Part shown: one piece after another, positions 29,032 through 38,826 of the stretch | How the letters are laid out: every line of letters starts with the position of its first letter | How positions within the stretch are numbered: position 1 is the first letter of the stretch | From: Pelagivirga sediminicola | GTDB taxonomy: Bacteria; Pseudomonadota; Alphaproteobacteria; Rhodobacterales; Rhodobacteraceae | Direction of reading: 5' to 3' | DNA: 64,000 bases | NCBI RefSeq assembly: GCF_003072125.1 | Contig: NZ_QCYH01000007.1 | Span: 1-64,000 of the forward strand | Translations under genes and position numbers: made by a program | Notes under the pieces: generated by a model | Database searches by the model: none | The model's input: only the letters and a program-made list of their open reading frames with translations | Told to the model about the DNA's origin: nothing

Positions 29032-29985
29032 ATGTTCAATCAACCAATGTCCGGAAACGACATGCCCCGCTTCGCCGGGCCGGGCACCATGATGCGTCTT
29101 CCGTCCGCTACCAGCGCCGAAGGGCTGGACGCCTGTTTCGTGGGTATTCCGATGGATATCGGGACGTCTCATCGTTCCGGCACGCGGTTCGGTCCGCGTC
29201 AGATCCGGGCGGAATCGACCATGTTGCGCCCCTATAACATGTGGACCAAGGTCTCCCCCTTCGACTGGATGCAGGTGGCCGATATCGGCGACATTGCCAC
29301 GAATCCTTTCGATCTGCTGGACAGCGTCGCGATCATCGAGGCCGCGTATGACGACATCCTGTCGCATGGCGCCGTGCCGCTGGGGCTGGGCGGGGATCAC
29401 ACGCTTGCCCTGCCGGTTTTGCGGGCGATGGCCAAGAAACACGGGCCGGTGGGCCTGATCCATGTCGATGCCCATGCAGATGTGAACCCGCAGATGTTCG
29501 GCCGTGATATCGCGCATGGCACGCCCTTCCGCCGCGCCGTTGAGGAGGGGCTGCTTGATTGCAGCCGCGTCATTCAAATCGGCCTGCGCGGCACCGGCTA
29601 TTCCGACGATGATTTTGACTGGCCGCGCGAGCAGGGGTTCCGCGTGGTTCAGGCCGAGGAATGCTGGCACAAATCGCTGAGCCCGCTGATGAAGGAAGTG
29701 CGCGAGCAGATGGGCGACGGCCCCGTCTATCTGAGCTATGACATCGACAGCCTGGATCCGGGCATCGCGCCCGGCACCGGCACGCTGGAGGTGGGCGGGC
29801 TGACCACTCATCAAGCGCTTGAGATCATCCGCGGGGCCGCGGGGCTCAATCTGGTCGGCGGCGATCTGGTCGAGGTGTCGCCGCCCTACGATCAGGCCGG
29901 AACGACTGCGCTGATCGCGGCGAACCTGCTGTATGAAATGCTGTGCGTGCTGCCCAAGGCGCAGGGCAAAGGAGACGGTTCATGA
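29032..29985 (+). CDS. gbuA: Ureohydrolase: guanidinobutyrase / agmatinase family
   Basis: This 317-aa enzyme of the arginase/agmatinase family has binuclear Mn ligands in GGDH (residues 120-123), DAHAD (146-150) and DIDSLDP (237-243). With a 2-ketoarginine decarboxylase and an aldehyde dehydrogenase downstream, the expected reaction is 4-guanidinobutanoate to 4-aminobutanoate plus urea. Agmatinase or guanidinopropionase activity is not excluded. Two ATGs are possible (29029 and 29032); GGAGA at 29021 fits the second better. The stop overlaps the next gene by 4 nt. Confidence 0.85.
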   Translation: MFNQPMSGNDMPRFAGPGTMMRLPSATSAEGLDACFVGIPMDIGTSHRSGTRFGPRQIRAESTMLRPYNMWTKVSPFDWMQVADIGDIATNPFDLLDSVAIIEAAYDDILSHGAVPLGLGGDHTLALPVLRAMAKKHGPVGLIHVDAHADVNPQMFGRDIAHGTPFRRAVEEGLLDCSRVIQIGLRGTGYSDDDFDWPREQGFRVVQAEECWHKSLSPLMKEVREQMGDGPVYLSYDIDSLDPGIAPGTGTLEVGGLTTHQALEIIRGAAGLNLVGGDLVEVSPPYDQAGTTALIAANLLYEMLCVLPKAQGKGDGS

Positions 29986-31358
29986 GCGATGTGGATCCCA
30001 GGGATACGCCTTCCGATTCCGGGGATCCCACCAGGGCCAACTGGCTGAAGTTCATCATCCCGTCCGTCCTTGGTGCGGCACTGTTCCTGATGCCGGTCCC
30101 GGGCCCCGAGACGTGGACCATCCCCTTTGGCGTGGCGATTGACTGGTTGAACGCGAATTTCGCCGCTCTTCTGAAATGGACGCTGGTTGCGGTGACTGTC
30201 ACATCGGGCCTTCTGACGCTGTGGTATAGTTATGGCCCCGGCACCCCCAAGACGCCCCTCATGGTCCAGTATTTCCGCACCAGCGCGGTCTGGGTTCTGC
30301 TGCGCTGCCTGGGGGCGGTGTTTACGGTGCTTTATACCACCGGGATGGGGCCGGAATGGATCACGTCGGGCGCAACCGGCGGGACGGTGGTCGGATCGCT
30401 GATGGTCAATCTGCTGGCGCTGTTCGCGCTGGCGTCATTCGGCCTGCCGCTGCTGTCCGATTATGGTTTCATGGAGTTTGTCGGTGCCTTGCTGTCGCGG
30501 GCGTTCCGGTTCCTCTTTCGGTTGCCGGGGCGTTCGGCCATTGACGGGTTGGCCTCGTGGCTGGGCGCGGCGCCGCTGGGCGTGATGCTGACGGTCCAGC
30601 AATATGACAAGGGGGTCTATACCACCCGCGAAGCGGCGACCGTCGCCACGACGTTTTCCATCGTGTCGATCCCGTTTTGCTATGTCATCGCCAAATTGGT
30701 CGGCCTGTCGGATGTGTTCTTTGCCTTCTATGGCTGCGTGTTCGCCATCGGCTTTGTCTGTGCGCTGATCCTGCCGCGCATCCCGCCACTGTCATGGATG
30801 CCGAGCAGTCATAAACCCGGCACGTCGAACCATGTCGATGACACGGTGCACGAGGGCGAGACCCTGATTCAGGCAGGCACGCGGCTGGGCCTTGAGCGCG
30901 CGCGCACCGCTCCCAATTTCGTGGAATTCATCAAGAACGGCTTTGAGAACCTCGTCTTCATGTGGTTCTCGCTGGTGCCCGCCACGGTCGCCATCGCCAT
31001 GATTGCGCTGATCATGGTGGAATACACACCCGTTTTTCAATGGCTGTCCCTGCCTTTCGTACCCATCCTCGAATGGGCCGGCGTGGCCGAGGCAAAGGCG
31101 GCAGCGCCGTCGCTGGTGGTCGGTTTTGCCGACATGTATCTGCCCGCCCTGATCGGCAAAAGCATCGAAAGCCAGGAGACACGTTTCCTCGTTGCCATTC
31201 TGTCGGTATCGCAGTTGATCTACATGTCCGAGGTCGGCGCGATCCTGCTGCGGTCAAATCTGGGACTGAATATCGGGCATCTGGCGATGATATTCGTCAT
31301 CCGCACGATCATCGCGACGCCGCTGGCGATCATTCTTGCCAAATACGTCGTGTTTTGA
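29982..31358 (+). CDS. YjiH-family membrane protein (Gate/nucleoside-recognition domain)
   Basis: This 458-aa protein has about ten membrane helices. The YjiH-type sequence includes a Gate domain, with segments FGLPLLSDYGFMEFVGALLS, AAPLGVMLTVQQYDKG and LPALIGKSIESQETRFLVAI. I chose ATG at 29982, with GGAG 8 nt upstream and overlapping the gbuA stop. Transport of a guanidino compound or amino acid is suggested only by the operon; no substrate is established for the family. Confidence 0.75.
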   Translation: MSDVDPRDTPSDSGDPTRANWLKFIIPSVLGAALFLMPVPGPETWTIPFGVAIDWLNANFAALLKWTLVAVTVTSGLLTLWYSYGPGTPKTPLMVQYFRTSAVWVLLRCLGAVFTVLYTTGMGPEWITSGATGGTVVGSLMVNLLALFALASFGLPLLSDYGFMEFVGALLSRAFRFLFRLPGRSAIDGLASWLGAAPLGVMLTVQQYDKGVYTTREAATVATTFSIVSIPFCYVIAKLVGLSDVFFAFYGCVFAIGFVCALILPRIPPLSWMPSSHKPGTSNHVDDTVHEGETLIQAGTRLGLERARTAPNFVEFIKNGFENLVFMWFSLVPATVAIAMIALIMVEYTPVFQWLSLPFVPILEWAGVAEAKAAAPSLVVGFADMYLPALIGKSIESQETRFLVAILSVSQLIYMSEVGAILLRSNLGLNIGHLAMIFVIRTIIATPLAIILAKYVVF

Positions 31359-31370
31359 GGGATTAGCAAT

Positions 31371-31787
31371 ATGTCCAAGGAAACGGTACTTGTCCCGGTC
31401 GATGTCAGTTCTGATCATGATCGCAGCCGGATGTTTGACGAGGTCGCCGAGCATGCCGGCCGCGGGGCGCAGGTCGTGCTGATGACGGTGGTGCCCGAAA
31501 TCTATCTGGCGACCACCGTTGACGCCAAGGGCATGATCAAGGCGATGATGGATCATGCCGCCATTCGGCTGGGCGACGTGGCGACGGCAGCGCCCTTCGA
31601 GGTGGCCGACCAGATCGTCCGCTACGGTCCGGTTGCACCGGGCATCATCGACGTCGCCGCCGAGACCGGCGCGACACTTATCGTAATCAACGCGCGTTCA
31701 AGAGATAGAACCGCCTATCTTCTTGGCTCTGTCGCGTCGCGGGTGGCCAACCACGCCCGCTGTTCCGTTCATGTTGTGAGGGCCTGA
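31371..31787 (+). CDS. Universal stress protein (UspA family)
   Basis: This 138-aa protein contains a single Usp domain, beginning ETVLVPVDVSSDHDRSR and ending LLGSVASRVANHARCSVHVV. The usual ATP-binding pattern G-2x-G-9x-G-S/T is only partly kept (GSVASRV), so nucleotide binding is uncertain. It lies 12 nt after the YjiH gene and 4 nt before aruI. Single-domain Usp proteins are commonly found next to membrane transporters as modulators. Confidence 0.8.
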   Translation: MSKETVLVPVDVSSDHDRSRMFDEVAEHAGRGAQVVLMTVVPEIYLATTVDAKGMIKAMMDHAAIRLGDVATAAPFEVADQIVRYGPVAPGIIDVAAETGATLIVINARSRDRTAYLLGSVASRVANHARCSVHVVRA

Positions 31788-31791
31788 AAAT

Positions 31792-33384
31792 ATGCCGACA
31801 TTAGGTGAAGTGTTGCCGCGATTGCTGCAGGATATGGGGATCGACACGGTGTTCGGTATTCCCGGCGTCCACACTGTGGAGCTTTATCGCGGATTGCCCG
31901 CGACCAAGCTGCGCCACATCACGCCGCGCCACGAACAGGGGGCGGGGTTCATGGCCGATGGCTATGCCCGCGTCTCGGGGCGCCCGGCGGCCTGTTTCAT
32001 CATCTCCGGGCCCGGCATGACCAATATCACCACCGCGATGGGACAGGCCTATGCCGACAGCATCCCGATGCTGGTCATCTCGTCGGTCCTCAACCGGGAC
32101 GAGATCGGCCGCGGCGAGGGCCGCCTGCACGAGCTGAAGGATCAGTCGGCCACCGCCGAGGGCGTCGCCGCGTGGAGCCATACGGTGATGTCGCCCGCCG
32201 ATCTGCCCGCGGTGCTGAACCGCGCGGCGGCCACCTTCAACAGCGCGCGGCCCCGCCCGGTTCATATCGAGCTGCCCCTCGACGTGATCGTGGCCGAAGC
32301 TGGCGATCTGCAACTTGGGCCTTCCGTGCCTTGCCGCCCTGCGCCCGATGCGGCGGCCATCGGCCGGGCCGCCGACATGCTGCGCGGCGCCAAGCGCCCG
32401 CTGATGATCGTGGGCGGCGGCGCATCCGGCGCGCCCGAGGCGATCCGGCGGCTGGCCGATATTCTGGGCGCGCCCGTGGTGCCGACCATCAACGCCAAGG
32501 GCATTCTGCCACCGGATCATCCGCTGCTGATCGGCAGCCTGCTGCCGCAGCCTCCTGTCCTTGACGAACTTGCCGCGGCCGATGTCGTGCTCGCCATCGG
32601 GACCGAGCTGGGCGAGACAGACACGCTGCTCATGGGGGGCTACCCGCAGATCGACGGCGCCCTGATCCGCATAGACATCGAGGCCGAACAACTGACGCGC
32701 AACGCCGCGCCAACGCTTGGGATCGTGTCGGACGCGGGCGCCGCGGCCACCGCCCTCGCCGAGGCGCTGAAGGGGCCGGCATTGCATGACGGCGCCAGCC
32801 GCGCCGATAGGCTGCGCCGCGCCGCGCTGGAAGATGTTGATCCTGCCTATGCCGCCCATGGCCGCATCCTGACCCGTCTGGCCGGGGAATTCCCCGGCCT
32901 GATCGTCGCGGGCGATTCCACGCAGCCTGTCTATGGCGCCAACATGACCTATGACGCGCCGCAGCCGCGATCTTATTTCAACTCCTCCACCGGCTTCGGC
33001 ACTTTGGGATATGGCTTGCCCGCCGCATCGGGGGCCAAGCTGGCCTGCCCGGATCGCCCGGTGGTGTCGCTGATCGGCGACGGCGCATTCCAGTTCACCC
33101 TGCCCGAGCTGGCCACCGCGGTCGAGCTGGGCCTGCCCCTGCCGATCCTGCTGTGGAACAACCAGGGTTACGGCGAGATCAAGACCTACATGGCCGAGCG
33201 CCAGATCCCCCAGATCGGTGTCGACATCTACACCCCTGATTTTCAGGCCATCACCAAGGGGTTTGGTGCGAATGCCGTGAAGGCTGACAGTCTGGATGCC
33301 CTGATCATGGCGTTGAAAACGGCCTTTGCCGCTGACGGTCCTACGGTGATCGAATTGGACGATGCCAAAGCCCGGACATGGTGA
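31792..33384 (+). CDS. aruI: Thiamine-diphosphate decarboxylase, AruI-like (2-ketoarginine decarboxylase)
   Basis: This 530-aa ThDP enzyme has the three-domain layout of the acetolactate synthase group. The cofactor-activating glutamate is E48 (PRHEQGAGFMADGYARVSG), and the ThDP/Mg site is GDGAFQF to WNNQGYGEI. The context, with guanidinobutyrase and aldehyde dehydrogenase, identifies the likely reaction as 5-guanidino-2-oxopentanoate to 4-guanidinobutanal plus CO2, as for P. aeruginosa AruI. An oxo-acid from another amino acid is an alternative. No AruH-type transaminase is encoded nearby. The stop overlaps the dehydrogenase start by 7 nt. Confidence 0.83.
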   Translation: MPTLGEVLPRLLQDMGIDTVFGIPGVHTVELYRGLPATKLRHITPRHEQGAGFMADGYARVSGRPAACFIISGPGMTNITTAMGQAYADSIPMLVISSVLNRDEIGRGEGRLHELKDQSATAEGVAAWSHTVMSPADLPAVLNRAAATFNSARPRPVHIELPLDVIVAEAGDLQLGPSVPCRPAPDAAAIGRAADMLRGAKRPLMIVGGGASGAPEAIRRLADILGAPVVPTINAKGILPPDHPLLIGSLLPQPPVLDELAAADVVLAIGTELGETDTLLMGGYPQIDGALIRIDIEAEQLTRNAAPTLGIVSDAGAAATALAEALKGPALHDGASRADRLRRAALEDVDPAYAAHGRILTRLAGEFPGLIVAGDSTQPVYGANMTYDAPQPRSYFNSSTGFGTLGYGLPAASGAKLACPDRPVVSLIGDGAFQFTLPELATAVELGLPLPILLWNNQGYGEIKTYMAERQIPQIGVDIYTPDFQAITKGFGANAVKADSLDALIMALKTAFAADGPTVIELDDAKARTW

Positions 33385-34844
33385 GCGCCCCCGAACAGCT
33401 CACTGACCGCGACCGTCCACTGTTCATCGACGGTGCGTGGCACGTCGGACAGGGCGACGAAACGATAGAAGTTGTCGATCCGTGCCGCAAAAAGAGGTTT
33501 GCCACACTCGGCACCGCTTCGGCGGCGCAGATCGCAACCGCGGCCAAGGCCGCGGACCGCGCCTTCCACGGCTGGCGTCACAGCAGCGGCGAAGAACGGG
33601 GCGCGCTGCTGACGGGTATCGCCGATGGCCTCGCGTCCCGGCGCGCGGATCTGACGGCGCTGCAGATGCTCAACAACGGAAAGCCTCGGATCGAAGCCGA
33701 AATGGATCTGTCGGATGCCGAGGCCTGCTTTCGGTATTATGCGGAACTGGCGCGCGAACAGGACGATGTTTCGGGCCCGGTATCCATGAGCGATCCGGAG
33801 TGGTCGGGATTACGCCGCAACGTGCCCATAGGGCCGGTCGGGATGATCGTTCCGTGGAATTTTCCGCTGGTGACCAGCGCATGGAAACTGGCGCCCGCAC
33901 TGGCCGCAGGTTGCACTGCGGTGTTGAAAGTGTCCGAAATGACACCGCTGGCCGAACTGGTCTATGGCGATATTGCAGCGGATATCGGCCTGCCGCCCGG
34001 CGTGCTGAACATCGTCACCGGGCTTGCGGGGGCCGGGCAGGCGATGACATCCGACCCGCATTTCCGCAAATTGTCATTCACCGGATCAAACGCGGTCGGC
34101 GCGATGGTGATGGCGGCGGCGGCAGAACGCACCGTTCCCGTCTCCCTCGAACTTGGCGGCAAATCCCCGATCATCGTGACGGCTGACGCGGATCTTGAAA
34201 AAGCCGTCGAGCTGGTTGTCGGCGGCATCTTTTTCAATTGCGGGCAGATGTGTTCGGCGACATCGCGCCTCATCGTCGAAGACGCTATCGCGGGCCACCT
34301 TCTCGACGCGCTGGTCTCAGCGGCAGAAGCGCTGGAAATCGGCGATCCCGAAAGCGCCGAGATGGGGCCGATTACGACAGGGGCACAATATGACCAGATC
34401 GCCGGGCATCTGGAGCGCGCCCGATCGCAGAATGTGCGCTGCCTGACCGGCGGTGAATTGCTTGCGGATCGACCGGGGTATTTCGTGCAACCCACGATCT
34501 TCGATGATGTGGATCGCAGCAGCTTTCTGTGGCGCGATGAACTGTTCGGGCCGATCCTGTCAGTGCGCCGATTCAAGGACGACGGCGAAGCGATCAAGCT
34601 TGCCAACGATACGGCATTCGGCCTCGTCGGGACTGTCGTCAGCGGGGATCGCGACCGTGCAATCGGCTTGGGCGAGCGTATCGATGCCGGACATGTCTGG
34701 GTCAACGCGCCTCAGATCATCCTTCCCGACAGCCTGTGGGGCGGGTTTCGCGCCAGCGGAATCGGCCGCGAACTGGGCCGCGCCGGATTGAGCTCCTATT
34801 GCGAGAAGAAGCACCTCACCTTGCCTGCGGATGTGAGCGCCTGA
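33378..34844 (+). CDS. NAD(P)-dependent aldehyde dehydrogenase (KauB-like)
   Basis: This 488-aa ALDH has the catalytic glutamate in LELGGKSP, the nucleophilic cysteine in NCGQMCSAT and the Rossmann binding segment PVGMIVPWNFPL. It is full length. It is translationally coupled to aruI and likely oxidises 4-guanidinobutanal to 4-guanidinobutanoate, the substrate of the first gene of the operon. Related enzymes also accept betaine aldehyde or aminobutanal. The operon ends 70 bp before the hairpin repeat. Confidence 0.88.
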   Translation: MVSAPEQLTDRDRPLFIDGAWHVGQGDETIEVVDPCRKKRFATLGTASAAQIATAAKAADRAFHGWRHSSGEERGALLTGIADGLASRRADLTALQMLNNGKPRIEAEMDLSDAEACFRYYAELAREQDDVSGPVSMSDPEWSGLRRNVPIGPVGMIVPWNFPLVTSAWKLAPALAAGCTAVLKVSEMTPLAELVYGDIAADIGLPPGVLNIVTGLAGAGQAMTSDPHFRKLSFTGSNAVGAMVMAAAAERTVPVSLELGGKSPIIVTADADLEKAVELVVGGIFFNCGQMCSATSRLIVEDAIAGHLLDALVSAAEALEIGDPESAEMGPITTGAQYDQIAGHLERARSQNVRCLTGGELLADRPGYFVQPTIFDDVDRSSFLWRDELFGPILSVRRFKDDGEAIKLANDTAFGLVGTVVSGDRDRAIGLGERIDAGHVWVNAPQIILPDSLWGGFRASGIGRELGRAGLSSYCEKKHLTLPADVSA

Positions 34845-34910
34845 CCTGCGCGCCCGATGAAATACGGATGTGTCCGCCCGCGCCCCGATGCCTCCTTGCG
34901 CCCTCCCTCC

Positions 34911-35024
34911 AAGGCGTTTCGCCTTTAACCTGAGCCATCAGATAAAGGCGAAACGCGCGCCACGCTTACATGTCGCGGGCGTTTCGCGAAAATCTGTGAT
35001 CCAGGTTTTTCGCGAAACGCTTTA
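34911..35024 (+). repeat. Twin-hairpin dispersed repeat, copy 1
   Basis: Two perfect 14-bp stems occur: GCGTTTCGCCTTTA (34914-34927) with TAAAGGCGAAACGC (34943-34956), and GCGTTTCGCGAAAA (34979-34992) with TTTTCGCGAAACGC (35007-35020). A diverged copy in opposite orientation lies at 54012-54124, with the linker (GCGCCACGCT, TGTCGCGGGC) also conserved. Here the repeat sits between two convergent genes and its last bases form the TAA stop of the oxoprolinase gene, so it could work as a bidirectional terminator. Confidence 0.85.
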
Positions 35025-38000
35025 ACGCTCGACCTCGCCAAAGCCGCCGGCCGTTGGTGTGACCACCACCACCGCATCGCCGGCGCGGATCTCGGTCTGG
35101 TCGGCGGCTTGCAGCCGGTCCACCGTGCCATCCGCGCGATGAATTTCGGTGCGCCCGCAGCGCCCTTCCTCGCCCCCCGCAACGCCCTGCGGAGGGCGGC
35201 CGCGGTGCGACGACAGGATCGCCAGATCCATATCCTCAAGGAACCGGATGCGCCGCGTCGTGCCATCGCCCGCACGCCATTTGCCCTTGCCCCCCGATCC
35301 GGCGTCGATCCCGAAGGATTCCAGCACCACCGGATAGCGCAGCTCCAGTATCTCGGGATCGGTCAGGCGCGAGTTGGTCATGTGGACATGCACGCCGCTT
35401 GTCCCCGCAAAGCCGGATCCGTCATTCATCTGCCCCGCCGGGCTGCCCGAGCAGATTGTCTCGTAATACTGGTGCCGGGCGTTGCCGAAGGTCAGGTTGT
35501 TCATGGTCCCTTGCGAATTGGCCATCGCGCCCAGCGCCCCGAACAGCGCGTTGGTCACATGCTGGCTGGTCTCGACATTGCCTGCGACAACGGCGGCAGG
35601 GTATTCCGGCGACAGCATGCAGCCCTTGGGCACGATGATCTTCACGGGGCGCAGGCAGCCGGCGTTCATCGGAATGTCCGCCTCGACCATCACGCGAAAG
35701 ACATAGAGAACGGCAGCCCGCGTCACAGGCTCGGGCGCGTTGAAGTTGTTGCCCTGCACGTCGGACGTTCCGGTGAAATCGACCGTCGCCTCGCCCGCCT
35801 CGCGGTCCACGGTCAGCTTGACGCGGATTTCCTGCCCGGTATCGGTGGGATAGACATATTCGCCATCCTTGAGCCGCCCGATCACGCGGGCAACCTCGGC
35901 GGCGGCGTTGTCCTGCACATGGCCCATATAGGCCTGCACGACCTCCAGCCCGAAATCCGCGATCATGCGGCGCAGCTCGGCCACGCCGCGCGCGTTGGCG
36001 GCGACCTGTGCCTTGAGGTCGGCGGTATTCTCGTCCGGGTTGCGGCAGGGATAGGGGTGGTCGGTCAGCAGCTCGCGCAGCGGCCCGTCGCGGAACCGCC
36101 CGTTCTCGACCAGCTTGAAATTGTCGATCAGAACGCCCTCTTCGTCCACCTTTGTGGCGCGCGGCGTCATCGAGCCGGGGGCGATGCCGCCCACATCCGC
36201 ATGATGCCCGCGCGAGGCGGCCCAGAACAGGATCTGCGTCTCCTTGTCGTCGAAGACCGGCGTGACAACGGTGATGTCGGGCAGGTGCGTGCCGCCATTA
36301 TAAGGCGCGTTCAGCGCATAGACATCGCCGGGGCGAATTTGCCCCTTGTTGAGGCGGATCACCGTTTCCACGCTGCGATCCATGGACCCCAGATGCACCG
36401 GCATATGCGGCGCGTTGGCAACCAGCGCGCCGTCTGCATCAAACACCGCGCAAGAAAAATCCAGCCGTTCCTTGATGTTGACCGAGCGCGCGGTTTTCTG
36501 AAGCGCGACGCCCATCTGCTCGGCGATGTTCATGAAGAGGTTGTTGAAGACTTCCAGCAATACCGGATCGGCCTCGGTCCCAACCGCATTGTCACGCCGC
36601 GCGGCCTCGCTGCGGGTCATGACGATGTGGTCATGCGCGCTGACCTCGGCGGTCCAGCCGGGTTCGACAACGACGGTCTGGTTCGCCTCGATCACCAGCG
36701 CGGGGCCAGCGATGTAGCGGCCCGGCGTCAGCGCCTCGCGGCGCACCACGGCGGCGTCATGCCATTGGCCGCCCGAAAAGACCGGCACGGTTGCGGCTGT
36801 CTCGGCCTCGGCGCGCTCCGGCGCGGCCTGCGGTTCGGGATCGGCGGCCGGATCGGCGGCCTGGCCCTCGATCTCGGCCGACTCGATGACGATCCTTGCA
36901 TCCGGGTCGGCAAAGCCGAACTCGGCCTCATGCGCTGTCTCGAAAGCCTTACGCGCCTTGGCTGCGTCGCCATCCCATGCGATCGGCAGCGCCGTGTCGG
37001 TGCCGGCGTAGCGCAGGTGAAGCCGCCGCTCGAAACTCATGTCGTCATCGCTCACGCCCTGCGCGCGTAGGGCTGCGCGCACGTCGCCCGCCAGTTGGTC
37101 CAGCGCCTCATCGACCGGCTGGGTTCCGTCCGGGTCCAGAGCCACCTCAAGCCCCCTCTGGCGCGCCTCCGTCACGCGGGCAAGGCCGATGCCATAGGCC
37201 GACAGGAGGCCCGAAAGCGGATGGATCAGCACACGCTCCATCCCCAGCGCGTCGGCAACAAGGCAGGCATGCTGTCCGCCCGCGCCGCCGAACGCGTTGA
37301 GCAGGTAGCGCGTCACGTCATAGCCGCGCTGCACGCTGATCTTCTTGATGGCGTTGGCCATGTTCTCGACCGCGATGCGCAGGAAGCCTTCGGCAACGGC
37401 CTCGGGGGCCTTGCCCTCGCGCGCGGCGATCTCGCCGAATTGCGCCGCAACGGTATCGCGGTCCAGCGGCTGGTCCTGCCCCTCGCCGAAGATGGCGGGG
37501 AACCAGTCGGGGCTCAGCTTGCCCAGCATCACGTTCACATCCGTCACGGTCAGCGGCCCGCCGCGCCGGTAGCAGGCCGGGCCCGGATCGGCGCCCGCGC
37601 TGTCGGGTCCGACGCGGAACCGCCCCGGATCGGCATGCAGGATCGAGCCGCCCCCGGCGGCGACGGTGTGCAGCTGAAGCATCGGCGCGCGCATCCGCAC
37701 GCCGGCGACCTGCGTTTCAAACGTGCGCTCGAACGCGCCGTGAAAATGCGCCACATCCGTCGAGGTGCCGCCCATGTCAAAGCCGATCACCCGGTCGTGG
37801 CCGACGATCTGCCCGGTGCGCGCCATGCCCACCACGCCGCCCGCCGGGCCGGAAAGGATCGCATCGCGCCCCTTGAAACGGTCCGCGGCGGTCAGCCCGC
37901 CAGAGGACATCATGAACTGAAGCGTTGGCCCCTCCTCGTCCGGCGGGGTGGCGCCCAGCGCATCGGCGACACGCTGGACATAGCGCGACAGGATCGGCGT

Positions 38001-38654
38001 CAGATAGGCATCCACCACCGTGGTATCGCCGCGCCCCACCAGCTTGATCAGCGGCGACACCTCGTGGCTGACCGACACCTGCCCGAAGCCCGCCTCGCGC
38101 GCGGCCTGCTCCAGCGCCAGCTCATGCGCGGGGGCTGTCCAGGAATGCATCAGCACGATGGCGACTGCGTCGATGCCGGCGGCCTTCGCCTCGGCCAGCG
38201 CGTCGGCGACCGTTTCGACGTCAAGCGCGCGTTCCACCGTGCCATCGGTGCGCACACGTTCGTCGACCTCGATCACCCGGTCATAGAGCATTTCGGGCAG
38301 CAGGATTTCCTTGGCAAAGATGTCGGGCCGGTCCTGATAGGCGATGCGCAGCGCGTCGCGGAAGCCCTTGGTAATCAGCAGCAATGTTCGGTCGCCCTTG
38401 CGTTCGAGCAGCGCGTTGGTCGCGACCGTCGTGCCCATGCGCACGGTTCCGACACGCTCGGGCGGGATGGCGCCCGGCACGTCCAACAGCCGCCGGATTC
38501 CCTCGATGGCTGCATCCTCGTAGGATTCGGGGTTCATCGACAGCAGCTTTTTCGCCGACAGGGTGCCATCCGGCGCCCGCCCGATCAGATCGGTAAAGGT
38601 GCCGCCACGGTCGATCCAGAAATCCCAGCGTCCTGCGTCGGCGTTCATCGCCAT
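35022..38654 (-). CDS. ATP-dependent 5-oxoprolinase / hydantoinase A-B fusion
   Basis: This 1,210-aa single chain carries an N-terminal HyuA part (ATP-binding; [12 protein letters not shown] near residue 14 and [13 protein letters not shown] near 265) and a C-terminal HyuB part from about residue 695 ([41 protein letters not shown]). The fused form is that of eukaryotic and bacterial OPLAH, which opens 5-oxoproline to glutamate; N-methylhydantoinases have the two parts separate, but substrate cannot be decided. I chose ATG at 38654, with AGGA 6 nt upstream; the frame opens to 38735. It is divergent from a TRAP transporter, probably its uptake system. Confidence 0.87.
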   Translation of the reverse strand: MAMNADAGRWDFWIDRGGTFTDLIGRAPDGTLSAKKLLSMNPESYEDAAIEGIRRLLDVPGAIPPERVGTVRMGTTVATNALLERKGDRTLLLITKGFRDALRIAYQDRPDIFAKEILLPEMLYDRVIEVDERVRTDGTVERALDVETVADALAEAKAAGIDAVAIVLMHSWTAPAHELALEQAAREAGFGQVSVSHEVSPLIKLVGRGDTTVVDAYLTPILSRYVQRVADALGATPPDEEGPTLQFMMSSGGLTAADRFKGRDAILSGPAGGVVGMARTGQIVGHDRVIGFDMGGTSTDVAHFHGAFERTFETQVAGVRMRAPMLQLHTVAAGGGSILHADPGRFRVGPDSAGADPGPACYRRGGPLTVTDVNVMLGKLSPDWFPAIFGEGQDQPLDRDTVAAQFGEIAAREGKAPEAVAEGFLRIAVENMANAIKKISVQRGYDVTRYLLNAFGGAGGQHACLVADALGMERVLIHPLSGLLSAYGIGLARVTEARQRGLEVALDPDGTQPVDEALDQLAGDVRAALRAQGVSDDDMSFERRLHLRYAGTDTALPIAWDGDAAKARKAFETAHEAEFGFADPDARIVIESAEIEGQAADPAADPEPQAAPERAEAETAATVPVFSGGQWHDAAVVRREALTPGRYIAGPALVIEANQTVVVEPGWTAEVSAHDHIVMTRSEAARRDNAVGTEADPVLLEVFNNLFMNIAEQMGVALQKTARSVNIKERLDFSCAVFDADGALVANAPHMPVHLGSMDRSVETVIRLNKGQIRPGDVYALNAPYNGGTHLPDITVVTPVFDDKETQILFWAASRGHHADVGGIAPGSMTPRATKVDEEGVLIDNFKLVENGRFRDGPLRELLTDHPYPCRNPDENTADLKAQVAANARGVAELRRMIADFGLEVVQAYMGHVQDNAAAEVARVIGRLKDGEYVYPTDTGQEIRVKLTVDREAGEATVDFTGTSDVQGNNFNAPEPVTRAAVLYVFRVMVEADIPMNAGCLRPVKIIVPKGCMLSPEYPAAVVAGNVETSQHVTNALFGALGAMANSQGTMNNLTFGNARHQYYETICSGSPAGQMNDGSGFAGTSGVHVHMTNSRLTDPEILELRYPVVLESFGIDAGSGGKGKWRAGDGTTRRIRFLEDMDLAILSSHRGRPPQGVAGGEEGRCGRTEIHRADGTVDRLQAADQTEIRAGDAVVVVTPTAGGFGEVER

Positions 38655-38710
38655 CCCGTTTCCTTCCATGTGATGCAGCCCCCTGATGCGCACCCTGTGG
38701 TGCGACACGA

Positions 38711-38730
38711 TGACAAATTGTTGACAAATT
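38711..38730. promoter_or_regulatory. Direct-repeat operator candidate in divergent promoter region
   Basis: TGACAAATT occurs at 38711-38719 and 38722-38730, exactly 11 bp (one helical turn) apart, with TTGACA at 38721-38726 as a possible -35 box for the TRAP operon. A GACAA ... TTGTC pair (38712-38716 and 38735-38739) adds dyad symmetry. It is a plausible site for the winged-helix regulator encoded at 41763. Confidence 0.4.
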
Positions 38731-38826
38731 AACATTGTCTCGTCAACCTGACATGATCGGTGCCCAAGGGTGGACGGGGGCCGGTCGCTGCCTGATGTCT
38801 GCCCGCAAATGACAGGGAACCCCGCG

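Noticed and set aside
35109..38732. Two long plus-strand open frames (653 and 545 codons)
   Set aside because: They are antisense to the oxoprolinase fusion, which has clear HyuA and HyuB motifs throughout. They have a composition rich in H, R, G and Q typical of shadow frames.
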